From Ehretia macrophylla (lineage: Eukaryota > Streptophyta > Magnoliopsida > Boraginales > Ehretiaceae): a DNA stretch of 64,000 bases. A program made the position numbers and the translations under genes. The notes below the pieces were generated by a model that ran no database searches, had not been told where the DNA came from, and was given only the letters and a program-made list of their open reading frames with translations. The stretch spans positions 37,432,425-37,496,424 of the forward strand of contig CM075771.1 in the NCBI GenBank assembly GCA_037974665.1, given 5' to 3'. Of this stretch, positions 22,380-34,978 are shown in pieces (position 1 is the first letter of the stretch; each line of letters opens with the position of its first letter).

Positions 22380-25192
22380 CATGCATATAATGGCATTTGA
22401 CTGCATTTAATTAAATGTATAATTAGTTAAATCATCTAATTTTCACTGTTATGCTATTTCTTTTAGAAGAATTCAAAAAGATTTATATTAATTAATTAAA
22501 AGATTATTACCTATTTCTAATCATTATAGTAATTGAATTTATTCTCTTGTGATTAATTAAGTGCCATCTTAAATGTTAGTGTTTAATTGTATTTGACTAC
22601 GTGTTTATATTAACTTATTCATTTGTAACTTAATATTAACTTCATAATTCTTCAAAATATTCTAGAAATAGTTAAATTAATTATTTTAAATGAATATTTA
22701 TTACTTTGATTGTTTTGATTATTTTAATAATCGGTTTTGGTTGTCTTGCATTAAAATTAATCGATTTTCAATTAAATGAGAAAAGTAACTCCGAGCCGTG
22801 GTAAATTTTAAACAATTCTACTATTCTGCTTTTCAAAAATTATGGTTTTATGTTATTGCACATCATTTGATTATCGATCGTTTAATGACCGTTCGATCGT
22901 GGTATTTCGAAAATGAGAGTTAGAGAAATATTCTTCGAACTTAGTGGAAAATATTTTTTGCTTAATTTAACTAGTTTTAGTTGTTTTTCATTTAATTGCA
23001 TTGTTTTAACTTGAATTAGATTTAATGGCATTAAAATAAGTTTATTTGACCATTTTTAACTAAAGCTTGATTTTGTAAATGACCAAAATGCCCTTGTCAC
23101 CTTTTAAATAATAAAACAAGGCTAAAATCAAAAAACACAAAACCATAAATTCCCTTTTTGTCCCCCCCTTTGGCCGAAGCTCTCAAGAGAAAAAAAAAGA
23201 AATTGTTTTGCATTTTTCTTCTACAATTGCGCGTGGAATTGCTCGGGGGTCGTGGCTCGGGTCCTTGCGGGTCTTGGTCTTCAATCTCTGTGACGGTTTT
23301 CACGCTTTTGTGCATATTATATGAAATTTTATTTTTGATTCAAATTTTTAGATTTGATATTTAATGCGTTATAATGCTTGAAATTGATTGGAAATGCTTC
23401 TTTAGGGTTTGTAGAGCATTGCTTGATAGTTATTTAGCAATTTTTACGGTTGAAACTACGTATTTGAAATTGAGGAAAAATAATGAATAGTGAATTATGA
23501 ATAGTAAACCCTAGAATTTCAGATTTTGATCCGAACTGCGATTGCTTGATTTGGATAGGTGTCATTAGTGATAGAAAGATAAAATGTGCGATAAAAATGG
23601 ATCGGCCTTTGTTAAAATTAGAAATTAGACAAAGAAACGAAAAGGGGCCGTTTGACCAAAAGTTGACCGTGCTCGAATTGAGTTGGGGGTTTTGCAATTG
23701 AGGGTATGGAAGCACTTTTGGCGCTGTTGTGGCGTTGATTGAATGACTGGTTAGCATAGCTGTAATTCAAACGCAGTAGGTGGACTTTCGGGCCTCGAGT
23801 GAAAAAGTAAAGTTTAGTGACATAGAAACGTGCCTTGTAGTGCCTGAGTGAATGTAGTGAAATCGGTTTCCTAATCCCGTAGCTCGTTTGCTCGTAATTG
23901 CCTTTGGAAGTTAGGGATTGAATAGTGATATTTGTCGTTTTCGTGTTTGAACTGCTGTTACTTGTTTAATAGGTGTTATTGTTGCTATTAAAGATAGTTA
24001 TGCTTTAAAAGTTAATTGAATGCTAGTATTAGTTGTAAATGCTTGATATCTTGTTTATCTCCTCTAGTTTGTATTGTTGTGCTATCGCTCGTTATCGCCT
24101 TGTGTCGTGTCTTGCATTGCATAGTGTTAGGCGCATGAATGATGGGCCTCTCTGGGTAGTCTCGGGCTGCCAGTGTTGGATGCTCTAGCTCCGTGTCCTA
24201 TTCCCTTTTCTCGCTTGGGTTGCCTCCCAGGGAGATTTGGGTCGTAGAATTGATGGATACTTCCGGGGTATTCCAAACTGAAGTTATAAGGTGGTTGCGC
24301 GCTTATTGTCAATGTTGTCAACATCAAGCTCGAGATTGATGTATCGCTCGTGAAATGGTACATTGCTCGTAAGAGTGAACCATAGCCTTCAAAGTGTGGT
24401 ATAGCTTTGAATGATTGTGTTAATGCTTTCATTAATTGCTTATTGTATTGATGGTTTGTCTTGATCGCTTACTTTTTCAGTTATATTGCTTAACTGCCTA
24501 TTTGCATTGCACGAACTTATTTCTCTCCACCTCGATATATGTCTCACCCTCACTGAGTATACGCGTTGTGTATACTCACTCCTCACCACCACATTTCAGG
24601 AAATGTCATGTTAGTTGAAAAGTTTGTGATTTCGTGAAAGTTCGTGCTTGAAGAGTTGTCTTGCGTGCCTATGTGGCTTGAGTTGTCGAAGTTGTAAAGA
24701 TGTATGCTTTTATGTATTGTATGTATTTAATGTTAAAAGGGATGTAATTTAAGTTTCATTAGATTATTGAAGTGGTTTGATAAGTTAGAGTATGTATCTA
24801 GTTAATGTAGCTTAACTTCAATGCATGTTTGTATTGTCCAAAAGAAAGAGTTAGAAAGGTATGATAGTCTATTTTATGCAATAAGTTAGAATGGTTTAAT
24901 TGTCAAGCATGAATGTACTTGTAAAAGATGTGAAGAGGTAGGTTAGTCTGTAAACTGGAAATGTATATTTTCTTGTGATTGCTTGTTGAGAACAAGGCTC
25001 GGATGGCCTTGAGGTGGTTGAATGTTTGGACATGGTATTGGTCCACTTATATGCTGTCGCAGGTTTGCTTTTTGCCTAGAAACAAGGGAGACTCTGTTTG
25101 TTTTCCCTAAAAATTATGAACGGGTTTGGGATTGGGTTGCGATTAGATTGATTGATAGAACTCCCGGTCTCGAGAGGGATCGGGGTGTTACA
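22380..25192 (+). mobile_element. Nested solo LTR of a related Ty3/gypsy element
   Basis: About 2.8 kb interrupts the end of the integrase frame. The right end, GGGGTGTTACA at 25192, is a typical LTR end. The block 24130-24300 (CCTCTCTGGGTAG ... TTGCCTCCCAGGGAGATTTGG) closely matches the reverse complement of the LTRs of the 3505-13078 element, in the same place relative to the LTR end (about 0.8-0.9 kb). It has no gag or pol. The left end lies between about 22375 and 22412; I found no clean target duplication, so that boundary is uncertain. Strand is inferred from the LTR order. Confidence 0.75.
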
Positions 25193-25205
25193 ACTGCTGC
25201 TCCAT

Positions 25206-26555
25206 CTAGTCTCGTCTTTCCCACGTTGCTTCTTCGACTCCATGATGATCCCACAGCACTTTCACCAAAGGTATAGTTCTGTTGCGCAACTCTCGATCCT
25301 GCTGGTCTAGGATCCGAATGGGCTTCTCCTCGTAAGACAAGTTTTCCCGAAGCTGCAACGGCTCTGGCTCCAAGACATGCGACGAGTCAGGATGATACTT
25401 CCGCAGCATCGAAACATAAAAGACGTCGTGAATATTGGAGAGGTTCTGGGGCAGTGCTAGGCGATATGCCAACTTGCCAACCTTCTCGATTATCTCGAAT
25501 GGTCCTACAAATCTCGGGCTCAACTTTCCACCTTTTCCATGTCTAATCAGTCCCCTCTGGGGTGATATCTTCAAGAACACCTTGTTGCCGACCTCAAACT
25601 CTAGGCTCCGTCTCCGTTGGTCTGCATAACTCTTCTGCCTGCTCTGGGCGGTAAGCATCCGTTTCCGGATGAGGTGGATATTATCAACGGTCTTCATCAG
25701 TTCAGGTAAAAGGGTCGGGTCAAAGGTCTTCGTCTCACCTACTTCATCCCAGTAAATCGGGGATCGACACTTACGTCCATACAGCGCCTCAAATGGGGCC
25801 ATCCCGATAGTGGCCTAATAACTATTGTTGTAGGCGAACTCTGCTAGAGATAGATATTTCTCCCAACCTTTCCCGAAGTCTAAAACACACGCCCTCAGCA
25901 TATCCTCTAGAATCTAAATAGTCCTCTCCGATTGTCCATCAGTCTGAGGGTGATAAGCCGTGCTAAAACTCAACTTCGTTCCCAAAGCTTCTTGCAATCT
26001 CTTCCAAAACCCGGAAGTAAAACGAGGTTCCCTATCCGATACAATACTCACAGGCATCCCGTGCAATCTTACAATCTCCGCCACATACATATCTCCCAAT
26101 TTCTTAGGACTATCCTCCTTGTTCATCGGTAAGAAGTGCGCTGACTTAGTCAACCTATCCACTATAACCCAAACGGCGTCACGACCCTTTTGTGATCTGG
26201 GCAGGTCCATAACAAAATCCATAGTGATATGTTCCCATTTCCATTGAGGAATCTCCAACAGCTGAAGTAAACCTGCGGGTCATTGATGTTCTGCTTTGAC
26301 TCTCTGGCAAGTCAAACACCGTGCTACAAATTCCGCAATTTCTCTTTTCATATTATTCCACCAATAGTGTGGCTTCAAATCCCGATACATCTTTGTTCCG
26401 CCGGGGTGAATAGTATATATTGAATTATGGGCTTCCTCAAGAATCTTCTTTTTCAGCTTCGGCTCGTTTGGAACACAAATCTGATTCCTAAACCTCCAAA
26501 CACCATCATCATGAAACTTGAAATCTGCGTTGCTTTCCTTAATCTTCTGAAATTG
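25206..26555 (-). pseudogene. Retrotransposon integrase (stop-riddled)
   Basis: One frame carries the whole integrase but with stops at 26280-26282 (TGA), 25914-25916 (TAG), 25815-25817 (TAG) and 25206-25208 (TAG). The HHCC finger is seen as AHNSIYTIH and CLTC. The catalytic aspartates are in HITMDFVMD and VSDREPRF, the glutamate in GQSERT. The C-terminal part has GPFEI and the PLVKVLW...EEATWE chromodomain-like tail. It is clearly homologous to the integrase at 5837-6979 but diverged. The frame continues from the gag remnant upstream. Confidence 0.9.
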
Positions 26556-26843
26556 TTAGTCCTTCTGTTGAGCCTCTGCTTTCTCATCATCAGCTTCCCC
26601 GTAGAATTTAGATGGGCGAAAGTCAAGGAATTCCCTCATTCTACTATGTCTTCCATGGTTACCCTCATTCCTGTTGTTGATGTTGGCTTCACGAGCATCC
26701 TGACGCTCCATCACACGTGATACATGATCCATGGCATTTGCCATCATATTAAACATAGCTATACCGGGATTAGTCTGATAGGCATCTCCGGTGTCTTGAG
26801 GTTCACCGCTCCAATTAGTAGTACGGGTACTAGGGCCAGCCAT
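26556..26843 (-). pseudogene. gag N-terminus joined to pre-integrase sequence
   Basis: An ATG at 26843 opens 95 codons. Residues up to about 88 are gag-like (FRPSKFYGEADDEKAE, matching the start of the capsid domain in the intact element). The frame then switches directly to the linker that precedes the integrase (AEAQQKD) and stops at TAA 26556-26558. The same frame continues into the integrase. Compared with the complete element, about 2.9 kb (rest of gag, protease, RT, RNase H) is missing. Confidence 0.8.
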
Positions 26844-27102
26844 CTATAGGCATAGATTACGATGCACAATTTATTGAAATATGACAATTAAGAATCTAAT
26901 GCATAAGATATGCAACATAATATGGATACAATTCCAGAAACATTTAAGGCATATAAATCACTTAAGCACATAGAACATAGAAGGCACATTTATCACACAA
27001 TAACACATAAACAAGTCATCCTAATTATCTTAGGGCTCTACCCACGGTCCGAGAGTTAAACCCGGCTTAAGCAATCTAAGCTCTAATACCATTCTTCTAA
27101 GG
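26844..27102 (-). other. Untranslated leader of the 18747-30660 element
   Basis: 259 bp of AT-rich sequence between the gag ATG and the 5' LTR, with the primer binding site at its outer end. Confidence 0.7.
27080..27091 (-). other. Degenerate primer binding site (tRNA-Met)
   Basis: The minus strand reads TGGTATTAGAGC, one C-to-T change from the standard initiator tRNA-Met site. Confidence 0.85.
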
Positions 27103-30100
27103 TGTCACGCCCCAACCCGGCCTATAAAGGTTAGACTAGGGTGTGATCTAAACATTCAAGTCCTTTCACGTACTTAATCGTTCCAGGAGGTTTAGCACTA
27201 AACGTTTTATCCTAGACTCCAAAATTTTCTGGAAAACCGGCAGTATAACAGCTGTAATTAGGCTCTTTGGTTTGACCTAGTTCTCTAAACACCTCAAAAT
27301 TTTACCATCTCAATTTCATTTCCAACTAAGATTACTATTTTACCATCAATTGAATTGCCTATTGGTTAATTCGACATCTCATTTGATTTATAACCAAGCA
27401 CGATACTATATCTCGTTGGTTTATTTATCCTCGTTAAGAAAGTACCTGTTGATCTTAGCTTAATAGTGAGTACCTGTTAAGATTGGATAAGTTCATTTAC
27501 TTAGTCCTTAACTAGAGCATCATAACCTATGATAGATACCAGCGGATAATAAAAGCAAACGATCATAGTAGTGTCATGTCTAGCATCAGTCTACTTAATA
27601 TAAGTACAAACCAAAATTAGACCCCAAATTACAACGGGGGCTTTTACATTTGCAACAACAAGCAACATAAAATAAATAGTCTTCAAGTAGCACAAAGTTC
27701 ACAAGTAGCCACATTCAAGCAAAGCAAACTATGATAGGAAATCACTCCAGGGGTTCATCGTTAGGCACATTGTCCTCGGGTACCTGTACCTGTTCTTCTT
27801 CACCTGTGATGAAAAAGAGGGTGAGTCCTTATGAACTCAGTGAGGGGAAAACGAGAAATACATTTTGAAACTCATTTTCTAGTTCAATTATGAAAACTCT
27901 TTTTGAAAACATGTCATGTATTACAAATAATAAGGTACACAACTATATGAAACAAATCGAGTAACAGATACATTTACCAATCATTTCAAGGATATGGTGA
28001 GCATTTGCTCTCAATATCAATTTCGATACAATTGTTGCTGCCGACTTCAATAATCCACTTATCGCTCCCAATTGGGTGTACTCCGGATGTACCCCGAAAC
28101 CTACGACCCAACTCTTCGAGGGTGGAATGCCAAGCGAGATAGGGAATTGGACCATGGTAGTCACGGTAGCACCGGCAAGCCCTATGCCGCCCGGCGTGCG
28201 TGAAACACTACCATGCAACACTGAAAGGTTGCAACCTCGTACGCAATGCACATTTATAACATTTGACATATCACATTAGTAGGACAACAAAGTAGGTCGC
28301 CTCCGAGCAGTTATAAGATCGCACGTTGTCAAGTAGTCAAACAAGGCACGATAAGACAAGTAATTTCACTTGAAAGGCATATAGAGCCATATGAACATTA
28401 AACGGGCAGCCATGTAACACATGCAATTCAAGTCATATAACTCATTTCGAAGTCCACGTAATCAAGTGATACGATTATTCAACATGCAACAACATCTACG
28501 TGGGTCTGGTTGCAAGAAAAGCTTATTTGACAACATGCAATGGTCAAAATCACATTTGAAGTTATAAGACATTTATGGGCAGCCCACTAAGCATATAATT
28601 TCCACACAATATCCAAATGATCAATACTTAGCAAAACTACCTTGTCATTAGGGTTTCCATTTCGTGTATGTTCGTGCAATTTGAGCCTCAACCCAACTCA
28701 AAGTCAATCTCAAACCATGCATCATTTAATTCAACATCCTCAAACATTCAAAACATTTCACACAACATCCCAAAGCTACAATTCCAAGTGTTTAATTCAA
28801 CAGGAGGAGTCACAACAATTTTTCTAAGTACAACATTAAGTGAAACCCTTACTGCAATAGGCTGTTTTCTCACAATCAATAGGATAATCAAAAAATCTCC
28901 AAATCCAGTGAATAAGATGTAAAATTAAATCTTAAGATGTTAACTAAAATCAGAAACAAACCTTGCATCAATTGGAGTTCGGAATCATTAGTTATAGCCG
29001 AAACAGTGAAGTAGCACAAAACTGTCCAGATTTGCACACTTTTTAGAAATTGACGTTTTAGAGGTCCTTAGGGTCAGTTTTAGCCTTGGTCCATTTCTGA
29101 CAAAATTGTCCAGAACTGAAAAATCTAGGAGCACGAAAAATTTCATGAATTTTAGACATCATTTACTAATTCAAATATGGTTCCTTCCCCAAGGTCAGTG
29201 CATCTGCCAAAACCTGCTTCATTTTTCCAGATTTCCAGATTTTGTCACATTTTAAAGATTTGCCATTTTGAGGACCTTAGAATCAAATTTAGCTTCGGCC
29301 TATTTCTGGAAAAAATGTTTAAAACTGTCCAAACTAGTCACCTACCAATTTTCATGCATTTTCAACATCATGTTCCTAGTTAAACGTACCTCGAAACAGA
29401 CTGGTCAGAGATCTATCAACAATTCGACTTCATCTAGCATCATTTTCAAGCCAAGATCTTGCCATGCATGGTTGTTTAAGTTCATGAACGACCATACAAA
29501 TCAAGTACAGAATCAAATACATACATTTATGAGCATGCATGTGAATTTTTGAAGAGTTTTCAAAAGGTTTTAGCCCTCACCTTAGCAATCAACCAAAAGA
29601 TGCTCAAAAACCTTGTTGAAGCTCAAATCTTCTCTTTTCCTTTGCCTAGCCGAAATCCCAACTAGCTTTTCTCTATTTTTCCTAGCTTAGTGATCAATCT
29701 ATTAGCACATGCATGAGGTTAGAACATGAAGAAAAGAAATGGATGCCAAGAAGCTTACCTAGGCCGAATAGAGTCTACAATGCACATGCATGTGTGATTT
29801 TCACTTCCTAGCTAGCTCGGTTGAGGTTCTTTGCTTGTGGCTTGCTTGGTTTAGCTATGGTGTGACGAAGAGAAGCTATGGAGGTAGAGAACTCAGCCAA
29901 GGCCGAGAATGAGAGAGGAAAATTGAGAGAGAAGTGAGAGAAGTTGAAGGAAAATGAGAGAATATGACAAAAGGGATGGCTTTGCAATTTCTTTGAGGAG
30001 CATGTCGGCATTGGGCAGTCCAATTTCAGCATTTTGTGTCTTCAATGTGCAGTTTGAAATTCCTAGGATAGGCAAGAGTGATGTGGCCGAAAATGGTGTG

Positions 30101-30660
30101 CAAATGGTAGGGTTTTTGAGCAATTTTTTAAGCATTTGTGTCATAGTTTGTCTAAGCATGCATAGTTAATTGTATAATTGTTCAAACCTTGTGCAAACAC
30201 CATGGTATGGTCGGCCAAGCTAGCTCCCAATCTGAATTTTTTGTCAACTTTTGATCATTATTTAATTGTGTCTTGAAAGTGCTAAAAGAATAAGGAATAA
30301 AGAATGAGAATGTCTAGCTTTTGGTGCTATTTTGTCTTCTAGTGAGTTGAATTAGGATTATTATATTGATAGTGGATTTTGTAGGATTGTTTAATAGTTT
30401 AGTGCTCCGTGAAAGATGCATTCTTGATTAGTGTGAAGGCAAGCTTTCTTAGGTCTAGGGCACGCACTACGAGGTAGGACATGAACTACGAGACGAACGC
30501 ATGTTCTTCAAGCAAATGCATGCAACCCTAAATGAATGCACGTAATTCAATGCATGGCACATATAATGAACACAATTCTTAAACCTAGGTCATGACACGC
30601 AAATCTAGGTTAGGGCACACGAAGCGAGTTTTCACACGCAAATCGGGGTCGGGCCACACA
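27103..30660 (-). repeat. 5' LTR of the 18747-30660 element
   Basis: 3558 bp, TGTCACGCC...GGGCCACACA. Partner of 18747-22305. Its outermost bases have diverged (CACACA against TTACA in the partner). Confidence 0.92.
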
Positions 30661-30813
30661 CCTACAACGAGTCGATATCACATCTTGCGAGGATGCTGCG
30701 TTGTTGAAGCGAATGGGTTGTCGTTAAGCCCATTGGGCCTTCTGAATGGGCCATCTCTCTAGGCTGGGACTGTGAACCGTTAACACATAAAGGAATTGTG
30801 CCCTCAACATGAC

Positions 30814-30932
30814 AGGTGCGATCATACCAGCACTAATGCACCGGATCCCGTCAGAACTCCGAAATTAAGCGTGCTTGGGCGAGAGTAGTACTAGGATGGG
30901 TGACTCCTTGGGAAGTACTCGTGTTGCACCCC
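30814..30932 (+). rRNA. 5S rRNA gene, copy 14
   Basis: Full length. Deviations: G1A, A37G, G51A, C92T, C95T, C104A. Confidence 0.92.
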
Positions 30933-31490
30933 CCTTTTAAATTTTTTTTCCTCCAGTTAGGGTTGCCAAGATACTTTATCCACCACATTTCTATTATCAA
31001 ATCCCACGGCACGTTGGGACAGACAACTTCGCTTCACGTGGAGGCTGGGCCAGCAAACCGAGGGCGTAGGGCTTGTGACCAGGTCTCCGTCGCTCCGATG
31101 CCCATAACTTTTGATTTGTAAGGTGTTACGCGGTGCACAGCATACCGTTGCAAAGCTCTACGAGAGCTCTACGACGGGGGCAGCTAGCTTGCTCACTGTT
31201 CCCTTTTTGCAGCCCAAAATCGAACGTTTTCATCAGTTTTGGACCATTTTTCTTCTTTTGCTATGTTTTTCCGTCCCGGATCATACATCGTAAGCAGTTA
31301 AAAGGACGACAACTTTACTCGCGGGACATTAGAAGGCCCTACAACGCGTCGATATCACGTCTTGCGAGGATGCTGCTTTGTTGAAGCGGATGGGTTGTCG
31401 TTAAGCCCATTGGGCCTTCTGAATGGGCCAACTCTCTAGGCTGGGACTGTGAACCATTAACACATAAATGAATTGTGCCCTCAACAAGAT

Positions 31491-31609
31491 GGGTGCGATC
31501 ATACCAGCACTAATGCACTGGATCCCATCAGAACTCTGAAGTTAAGCGTGCTTGGGCGAGAGTAGTACTAGAATGGGTGACTCCCTGGGAAGTCCTCGTG
31601 TTGCACCCC
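31491..31609 (+). rRNA. 5S rRNA gene, copy 15
   Basis: Full length with four deviations: C29T, C47T, G82A, C92T, all transitions. Confidence 0.93.
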
Positions 31610-32167
31610 CCTTTTCAATTTTTTTTGCTCCGGTTAGGGTTGCCAAGATACTTTATTCACCACATTTCTATTATCGAATCCCACGGCACCTTGGGCAAGA
31701 CAACTTCATTTCACGTGGTAGTTGGGCCAACAAACTGAGGGCGTAGGGTTTCTGACCAGGTCTCCGTCGCTCCGGTGCCCATAACTTTTGATCCGTAAGG
31801 AGTTACGCGGCGCACAGTATATCGTTGTAAAGCTCTTCGAGAGCTCTACGACAGGGTCAGCTAGCTTGCTCGCTGTGCCCTTTTTGGAGCCCAAAATTGA
31901 ACGTTTTCATCAGTTTCGGTCCACTTTTCTTCTTTTGCTATGTTTTTCCGTCCCGGATCGTACGTCGTGAGCTGTTAAAAGGACGACAACCTTACTTGTG
32001 GGACATTAGAGGGCCCTACAACGCGTCGATATCAAGTCTTACGAGGATGCTGTGTTGTTGAAGCGGACTGGTTGTCGTTAAGCCTATTGGGCCTTCTGAA
32101 TGGGCCATCTCTCTAGGCTGGGACTGTGAACCGTTAACACATAAAGGAATTGTGCCCTCAACATGAC

Positions 32168-32286
32168 GAGTGCGATCATACCAGCACTAATGCACCGGAT
32201 CCTATCAGAACTACGAAATTAAGGGTGCTTGGGCGAGAGTAGTACTCGGATGTGTGACTCCCAGGGAAGTCCTCGTGTTGCACCCC
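32168..32286 (+). rRNA. 5S rRNA gene, copy 16
   Basis: Full length. Deviations: G2A, C36T, C47A, G51A, C57G, A80C, G86T, C92T, T96A. Confidence 0.9.
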
Positions 32287-32843
32287 CCTTTTAAATATTT
32301 TTTGCTCCGGTTAGGGTTTCCAAGATACTTTATCCTCCACATTTCTATTATCGAATCACACGGCACCTTGGGCAAGACAACTTCGCTTCACGTGGAGGCT
32401 GGGCCAGCAAACCGACAGTGTAGGGCTTGTGACCAGGTCTCCGTCGCTCCAATGCCCATAACTTTTGATCTGTAAGGAGTTACACGGCGCACAGCATACC
32501 GTTGCAAAGCACTCCGAGAGCTCTACGACAGGGGTAGCTAGCATGCTTGCTGTGCCATTTTTGGAGCCCAAAATTGAACGTTTTCATCAGTTTCCGGCCA
32601 CTTTTCTGCTTTTGCTATGTTTTTTCATCCCGGATCGTACGTCGTGAGCTGTTAAAAGGACGACAACCACTCGCGGTATATTAGAGGGCCCTATAGCGCG
32701 TTGATATCCCGTCTTGCGAGGATGCTGTGTTGTTGAAGCGAATGGGTTGTCGTTAAGCCCATCGGGCCTTCTGAATGGGCCATCTCTCTACGCTGGGATT
32801 GTGAACCGTTAACACGATAAAGGAATTGTGTCCTCAACATGAT

Positions 32844-32962
32844 GGGTACAATCATACCAGCACTAATGCACCGGATCCCATCAGAACTCTGAAGTTAAGG
32901 GTGCTTGGGCGAGAGTAGTACTAAGATAAGTGACCCCCTGGGAAGTCCTCGTGTTGCACCCC
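32844..32962 (+). rRNA. 5S rRNA gene, copy 17
   Basis: Full length. Deviations: G5A, G7A, C47T, C57G, G81A, G85A, G86A; the C box is hit three times. Confidence 0.9.
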
Positions 32963-33520
32963 CATTTTCAATTTTTTTTGCTCCGGTTATGGTCGCCAAG
33001 ATAGTTTATCTGCCACATTTCTATTATTGAATCCCACGGCACCTTGGGCATGACAACTTCGCTTCACGTGGAGGCTGGGCCAGCAAACCGAGGGCGTAAG
33101 GATTGTGACTAGGTCTCCGTCGCTCCGGTGCCCATAACTTTTGATCCATAAGGAGTTACGCGGCGCACATCATACCTTTGCAAAGCTCTCCGAGTGCTCT
33201 ACGACGGGGGTAGCAAGCTTGTTCGCTGTGCCCTTTTTGGAGCCCAATATCAAACATTTTCATCAGTTTCGAGCCACTTTTCTTTTTTTGCTCTGTATTT
33301 CCGTCCGGGATCGTACGATGTGAGTTGTTAAAAGGAAGACAACCTTACTCGCGTGACATTAGAGGGACCTACAACGCGTCGATATCACGTCTTGCGAGGA
33401 TGTTGCGTTGTTGAATCAGATTTTTTGTCGTTAAGCCCATTGGGCCTTCTAAATGGGCCATCTCTTTTGGTTGGGACTGTGAACCGTTAACACATAAAGG
33501 AATTGTGCGCTCAACATTAT

Positions 33521-33639
33521 GAGTGCGATCATACCAGTAGTAATGCAACGAATCCCATTAGAACTCCGAAGTTAAGCGTGCTTGGGCGAGAGTAGTACTC
33601 GGATGGGTAACCTCCTGGGAAGTCCTCGTGTTGCACCTT
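33521..33639 (+). rRNA. 5S rRNA gene, copy 18
   Basis: Full length. Deviations include G2A, C18T, C20G, C28A, G31A, A80C, G89A and C93T. One of two copies with CCTCCT instead of CCCCCT in the C box. Confidence 0.9.
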
Positions 33640-34197
33640 CCTTTTCAAATTTTTTTTCTCCGGTTAGGGTTGCCAAGATAATTTATCCACCACATTTCTA
33701 TTATCGAATCCCACGGCGCCCTGGGCAAGACAACTTCGCTTAACGTGGAGGCTGGGCCAACAAACCGAGGGCGTTGTGCTTGTGACCAAGTCTCCGTCGC
33801 TCCGGTGGCCATAACTTTTGATCAGTAAGGAGTTACGTGGAGCACAGCATACCGTTGCAAAGCCCACTGAGAGCTCTACGACGGGGGCAACTAGCTTGGT
33901 CGCGGTGCCTATTTTTGGAGACCAAAATTAAATGTTTTCACCAGTTTCGGGCCACTTTTCTTCTTTTGCTCTATTTTTCTGTCAGGATTGTACGTCGTGA
34001 GCTATTAAAAGGACGACAGCCTTACTCGCGGGACATTAGAGGGCCCTACAACGCGTCGATATCACGTCTTGCAAGGATGCTGCGTTGTTGAAGCGGATGG
34101 GTTGTCGTTAAGCCCATTGGGCCTTCTAAAAGGGCCATATCTCTAGGCTGGGTCTGTGAACCGTTAACACATAAAGGAATTGTGCCCTCAACATGAT

Positions 34198-34299
34198 GGG
34201 TGCGATCACACCAGCACTAATGCACCGGATCCCATTAGAACTCCGAGTTAAGCGTGGTTGGGCGAGAGTAGTACTAGGATGGGTGACCCCCTGGGAAGT
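34198..34299 (+). pseudogene. 5S rRNA gene, copy 19, 3'-truncated
   Basis: The gene runs normally to GGGAAGT and then jumps straight to TTTTCAATTTTTTTT of the spacer, losing about 19 bp: the last part of the gene including TTGCACCCC. One further base is missing near position 49. The 3' strand of the terminal helix cannot form. Confidence 0.92.
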
Positions 34300-34859
34300 A
34301 TTTTCAATTTTTTTTGCTCCGACTAGGGTTGCCAAGATAATTTACCCACCACATTTCTATTATTGAATCCCACGGTACCCTGGGCAAGACAACTTCGCTT
34401 CACGTGGAGGCTGGGCCAACAAACCGAGGGCATAGTGCTTGTGACCAGGTCTCCGTCGCTCCGGTGCCCATAACTTTTGATCAATAAGGAGTTACATGGC
34501 GCACATCATACCGTTACAAAGCTCTCCGAGAGCTCTACGACGGGGGTAGCCAGCTTGCTCGATGTGCCCATTTTTGGAGCCCAAAATCGGACGTTTTCAC
34601 CTACTTTGGGAGACTTTTCTTCTTTTGCTCTATTTTTCTGTCCCGGATCGTACGTCGTGAACTGTTAAAAGCACGACAACCTTACAAGCAGGACATTAGA
34701 GGGCCCTACAACGCGTCGATATCACGTCTTGCGAGGATGATGCTTTGTTGAAGCGGATGGGTTGTCGTTAAGCCCATTGGGCCTTTTTAATGGGCCATCT
34801 CTTTCTAGGCTGAGACTGTGAACCGTTAACAAGTAAAGGAATTGTGCCCTCAACATGAC

Positions 34860-34978
34860 TGGTGCGATCATACCAGCACTAATGCACCGGATCCCATCTG
34901 AACTCTGAAGTTAAGCGTGCTTGGGTGAGAGTAGTACTAGGATGGGTGACCCCTTGGGAAGTCCTCGCGTTGCACCCC
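34860..34978 (+). rRNA. 5S rRNA gene, copy 20
   Basis: Full length. Deviations: G1T, A40T, C47T, C67T, C95T, T109C. Confidence 0.92.

Larger units (their letters stand above)
18747..30660 (-). mobile_element. Ty3/gypsy LTR retrotransposon, internally deleted, with nested LTR
   Basis: 11,914 bp with 3.56-kb LTRs at both ends, a degenerate primer binding site, a gag-integrase remnant read on the minus strand, and a polypurine-rich end. Removing it plus 5 bp restores a 673-bp 5S unit. Its own internal part is only about 2 kb, because most of gag, protease, reverse transcriptase and RNase H are missing; a foreign LTR of about 2.8 kb sits in the rest. The two LTRs differ by roughly 2-3% by eye, more than those of the 3505-13078 element, so this insertion is probably older. 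Confidence 0.92.

Noticed and set aside
23097..23364. Overlapping short open frames in the nested LTR
   Set aside because: AT-rich sequence, no recognisable domain, and both strands open over the same span.
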